A stretch of DNA of 64,000 bases, taken from assembly GCA_040954595.2 (NCBI GenBank), contig CM082592.2, forward strand, positions 12,276,001 through 12,340,000, read 5' to 3'. The position numbers and the translations under genes were made by a program. This document shows, piece after piece, positions 62,701 through 64,000 of this stretch. The notes beneath the pieces were generated by a model. The model did not search any database. It was not told where the DNA came from and worked only from the letters and a program-made list of their open reading frames with translations. How positions within the stretch are numbered: the first letter of the stretch is position 1; each line of letters starts with the position of its first letter. This DNA is from Balanoglossus misakiensis (lineage: Eukaryota; Hemichordata).

Positions 62701-64000
62701 ACCACCGGAAGTCGCCGGCAACTTGGCCCGGATTCACAGGAAGTCGCCATCAACTTGGCCCAGATTCACCGCGCCGTTACGACAGGAAGTCGCCGGCAAC
62801 TTGGCCCAGATTCACCACGCCGTTACGACCGGAAGTCGCCGCAACTTGGCCCGGATTCACAGGAAGTCGCCATCAACTTGGCCCAGATTCACCGCGCCGT
62901 TACCACAGGAAGTCGCCGGCAACTTGGCCCAGATTCACCACGCCATTACGACCGGAAGTCGCCGGCAACTTGGCCCAGATTCAACGCGCCGTTATGACCG
63001 AAAGTCGCCAGAAACTTCGCCCGGATTCACCGCGCCGTTACGACCGGAAGTCGCCGCAACTTGGCCCGGATTCACCGCGCCGTTACCACCGGAAGTCGAC
63101 GGCAACTTGGCCCAGATTCACCGCGCCGTTACGACCGGAAGTCGCCGGCAACTTTGCCCAGATTCACCACGCCGTTACGACAGGAAGTCGCCGGCAACTT
63201 GGCCTAGTTTCACCGCGCCGATACCACCGGAAGGCGCCGGCAACTTGGCCCGGATTCACAGGAAGTCACCATCAACTTGGCCCAGATTCACCGCGCCGTT
63301 ACCACAGGAAATCGCCGGCAACTTGGCCTAGATTCACCGCGCCGTTACGACCGGAAGTCGCCGCAACTTTGCCCGGATTCACAGGAAGTCGCCATCAACT
63401 TGGCCCAGATTCACCCCGCCGTTACCACAGGAAGTCGCCGGCAACTTGGCCCAGATTCACCACGCCATTACGACCGAAAGTCGCCGGCAACTTGGCCTAG
63501 TTTCACCGCGCCGATACCACCGGAAGGCGCCGGCAACTTGGCCCGGATTCACAGGAAGTCACCATCAACTTGGCCCAGATTCACCGCGCCGTTACCACTG
63601 GAAGTCGCCGGCAACTTGGCCCGGATTCACAGGAAGTCGCCATCAACTTGGCCCAGATTCACCGCGCCGTTACGACAGGAAGTCGCCGGCAACTTGGCCC
63701 AGATTCACCACGCCGTTACGACCGGAAGTCGCCGCAACTTGGCCCGGATTCACAGGAAGTCGCCATCAACTTGGCCCAGATTCACCGCGCCGTTACCACA
63801 GGAAGTCGCCGGCAACTTGGCCCAGATTCACCACGCCATTACGACCGGAAGTCGCCGGCAACTTGGCCCAGATTCACCGCGCCGTTATGACCGAAAGTCG
63901 CCAGAAACTTGGCCCAGATTCGCCGCGCCGTTATGACCGAAAGTCGCCGGCAACTTCGCCCGGATTCACCGCGCCTAACCCTAACCCTAACCCTAACCCT
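41751..64000 (+). repeat. 46-bp GC-rich satellite array with higher-order structure, continues past the window
   Basis: The monomer is TTGGCCCAGATTCACCGCGC + CGTTACSACMGGAAGTCGCC + GGCAAC. Frequent variants are a 45-bp form (GTCGCCGCAAC), a 32-bp form lacking the CGCGCCGTTACGAC block, and forms with TTATGACCGAAAG or TTTGCCC. It is CpG-rich, in sharp contrast to the AT-rich flanks. Higher-order copies are nearly identical: 907 bp (45955 and 46862), 859 bp (48712, 49571 and 50430) and 1833 bp (50784 and 52617, 50968 and 52801). Stops are rare in the three plus frames, so frames of up to 880 codons appear. They start at TTG rather than ATG and read a 46-residue period made of three monomers. I treat them as non-coding. 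Confidence 0.95.
49267..64000. repeat. Thirteen interstitial (CCCTAA)n blocks inside the satellite
   Basis: Blocks start at about 49267, 50126, 50710, 51952, 52536, 54093, 55388, 56632, 57817, 58893, 60503, 62034 and 63974 (the last runs off the window). Each is 40-65 bp. Each is entered from the same sequence (TTCGCCCGGATTCACCGCGC) and left through CCCAGGAAATCG or CCTAGGAAATCG, so it replaces the CGTTACCAC part of one monomer. Several share an internal CCCCAACCC variant. Unit number varies from block to block. All have the CCCTAA strand on the plus strand. Confidence 0.97.

Noticed and set aside
41751-64000. Dozens of overlapping frames of 80-880 codons reading AQIHRAVTTGSRRQLGPDSP-type repeats
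   Set aside because: They come from the 46-bp satellite, which lacks stops in its composition. Starts are TTG, frames overlap each other in all three phases, and there is no unique sequence.

Overview
The window is eukaryotic, animal nuclear DNA. It has GT-AG introns, single-copy genes with vertebrate orthologues, LINE-type reverse transcriptase relics, short inverted-repeat elements, and telomere-type repeats of the TTAGGG class. The base is AT-rich and intron-dense, and the proteins are clearly diverged from vertebrate ones. A non-vertebrate metazoan is the best reading; the phylum cannot be fixed from the sequence alone.

Positions 1733-20832 (minus strand) hold a nearly complete UNC13-family gene. 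It is closest to BAIAP3/Munc13-4 (UNC13D). I could trace 24 exons that splice in frame into 1137 codons: an N-terminal segment, a C2 domain, a long MUN/MHD region and a second C2 domain. Only the extreme C-terminus was not found. Proteins of this family tether and prime secretory or dense-core vesicles for SNARE-dependent exocytosis. Its introns carry fold-back elements, two copies of a TA-flanked MITE, short tandem repeats and a LINE relic.

Positions 20.8-34.9 kb are repeat territory. In order they hold a 473-bp tandem array (22.3-24.1 kb), a diverged ~350-bp tandem repeat (24.1-25.1 kb), a LINE fragment, an inverted-repeat element filled with TACA/TATG microsatellites (25.7-27.5 kb), a ~283-bp tandem array with 17 copies of its core (27.5-33.1 kb), and the left arm of a large inverted repeat (33.2-34.4 kb).

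Positions 36.0-38.1 kb hold a scrambled piece of HERC1, the giant HECT/RCC1-like E3 ubiquitin ligase. Six consecutive exons lie on the plus strand. Two exons that belong further downstream in the protein lie immediately to their left on the minus strand, joined head-to-head inside exon sequence. A near-perfect 1.23-kb inverted repeat (33160-34392 and 38230-39468) flanks this piece. The minus-strand exons are repeated once more at 41.4-41.75 kb.

Positions 39.5-64.0 kb contain no recognisable gene: a 21-bp minisatellite, a CTC-type microsatellite, the second HERC1 exon copy, and more than 22 kb of a GC- and CpG-rich 46-bp satellite. Thirteen interstitial (CCCTAA)n blocks, always inserted at the same point of the monomer, punctuate this satellite from 49.3 kb to the window edge. 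Very long open frames across 39-64 kb are a by-product of these repeats, not genes. The HERC1 inversion, the inverted repeat and the false-looking duplication all have ends at or near repeat tracts, so a real rearrangement and an assembly error must both be considered.
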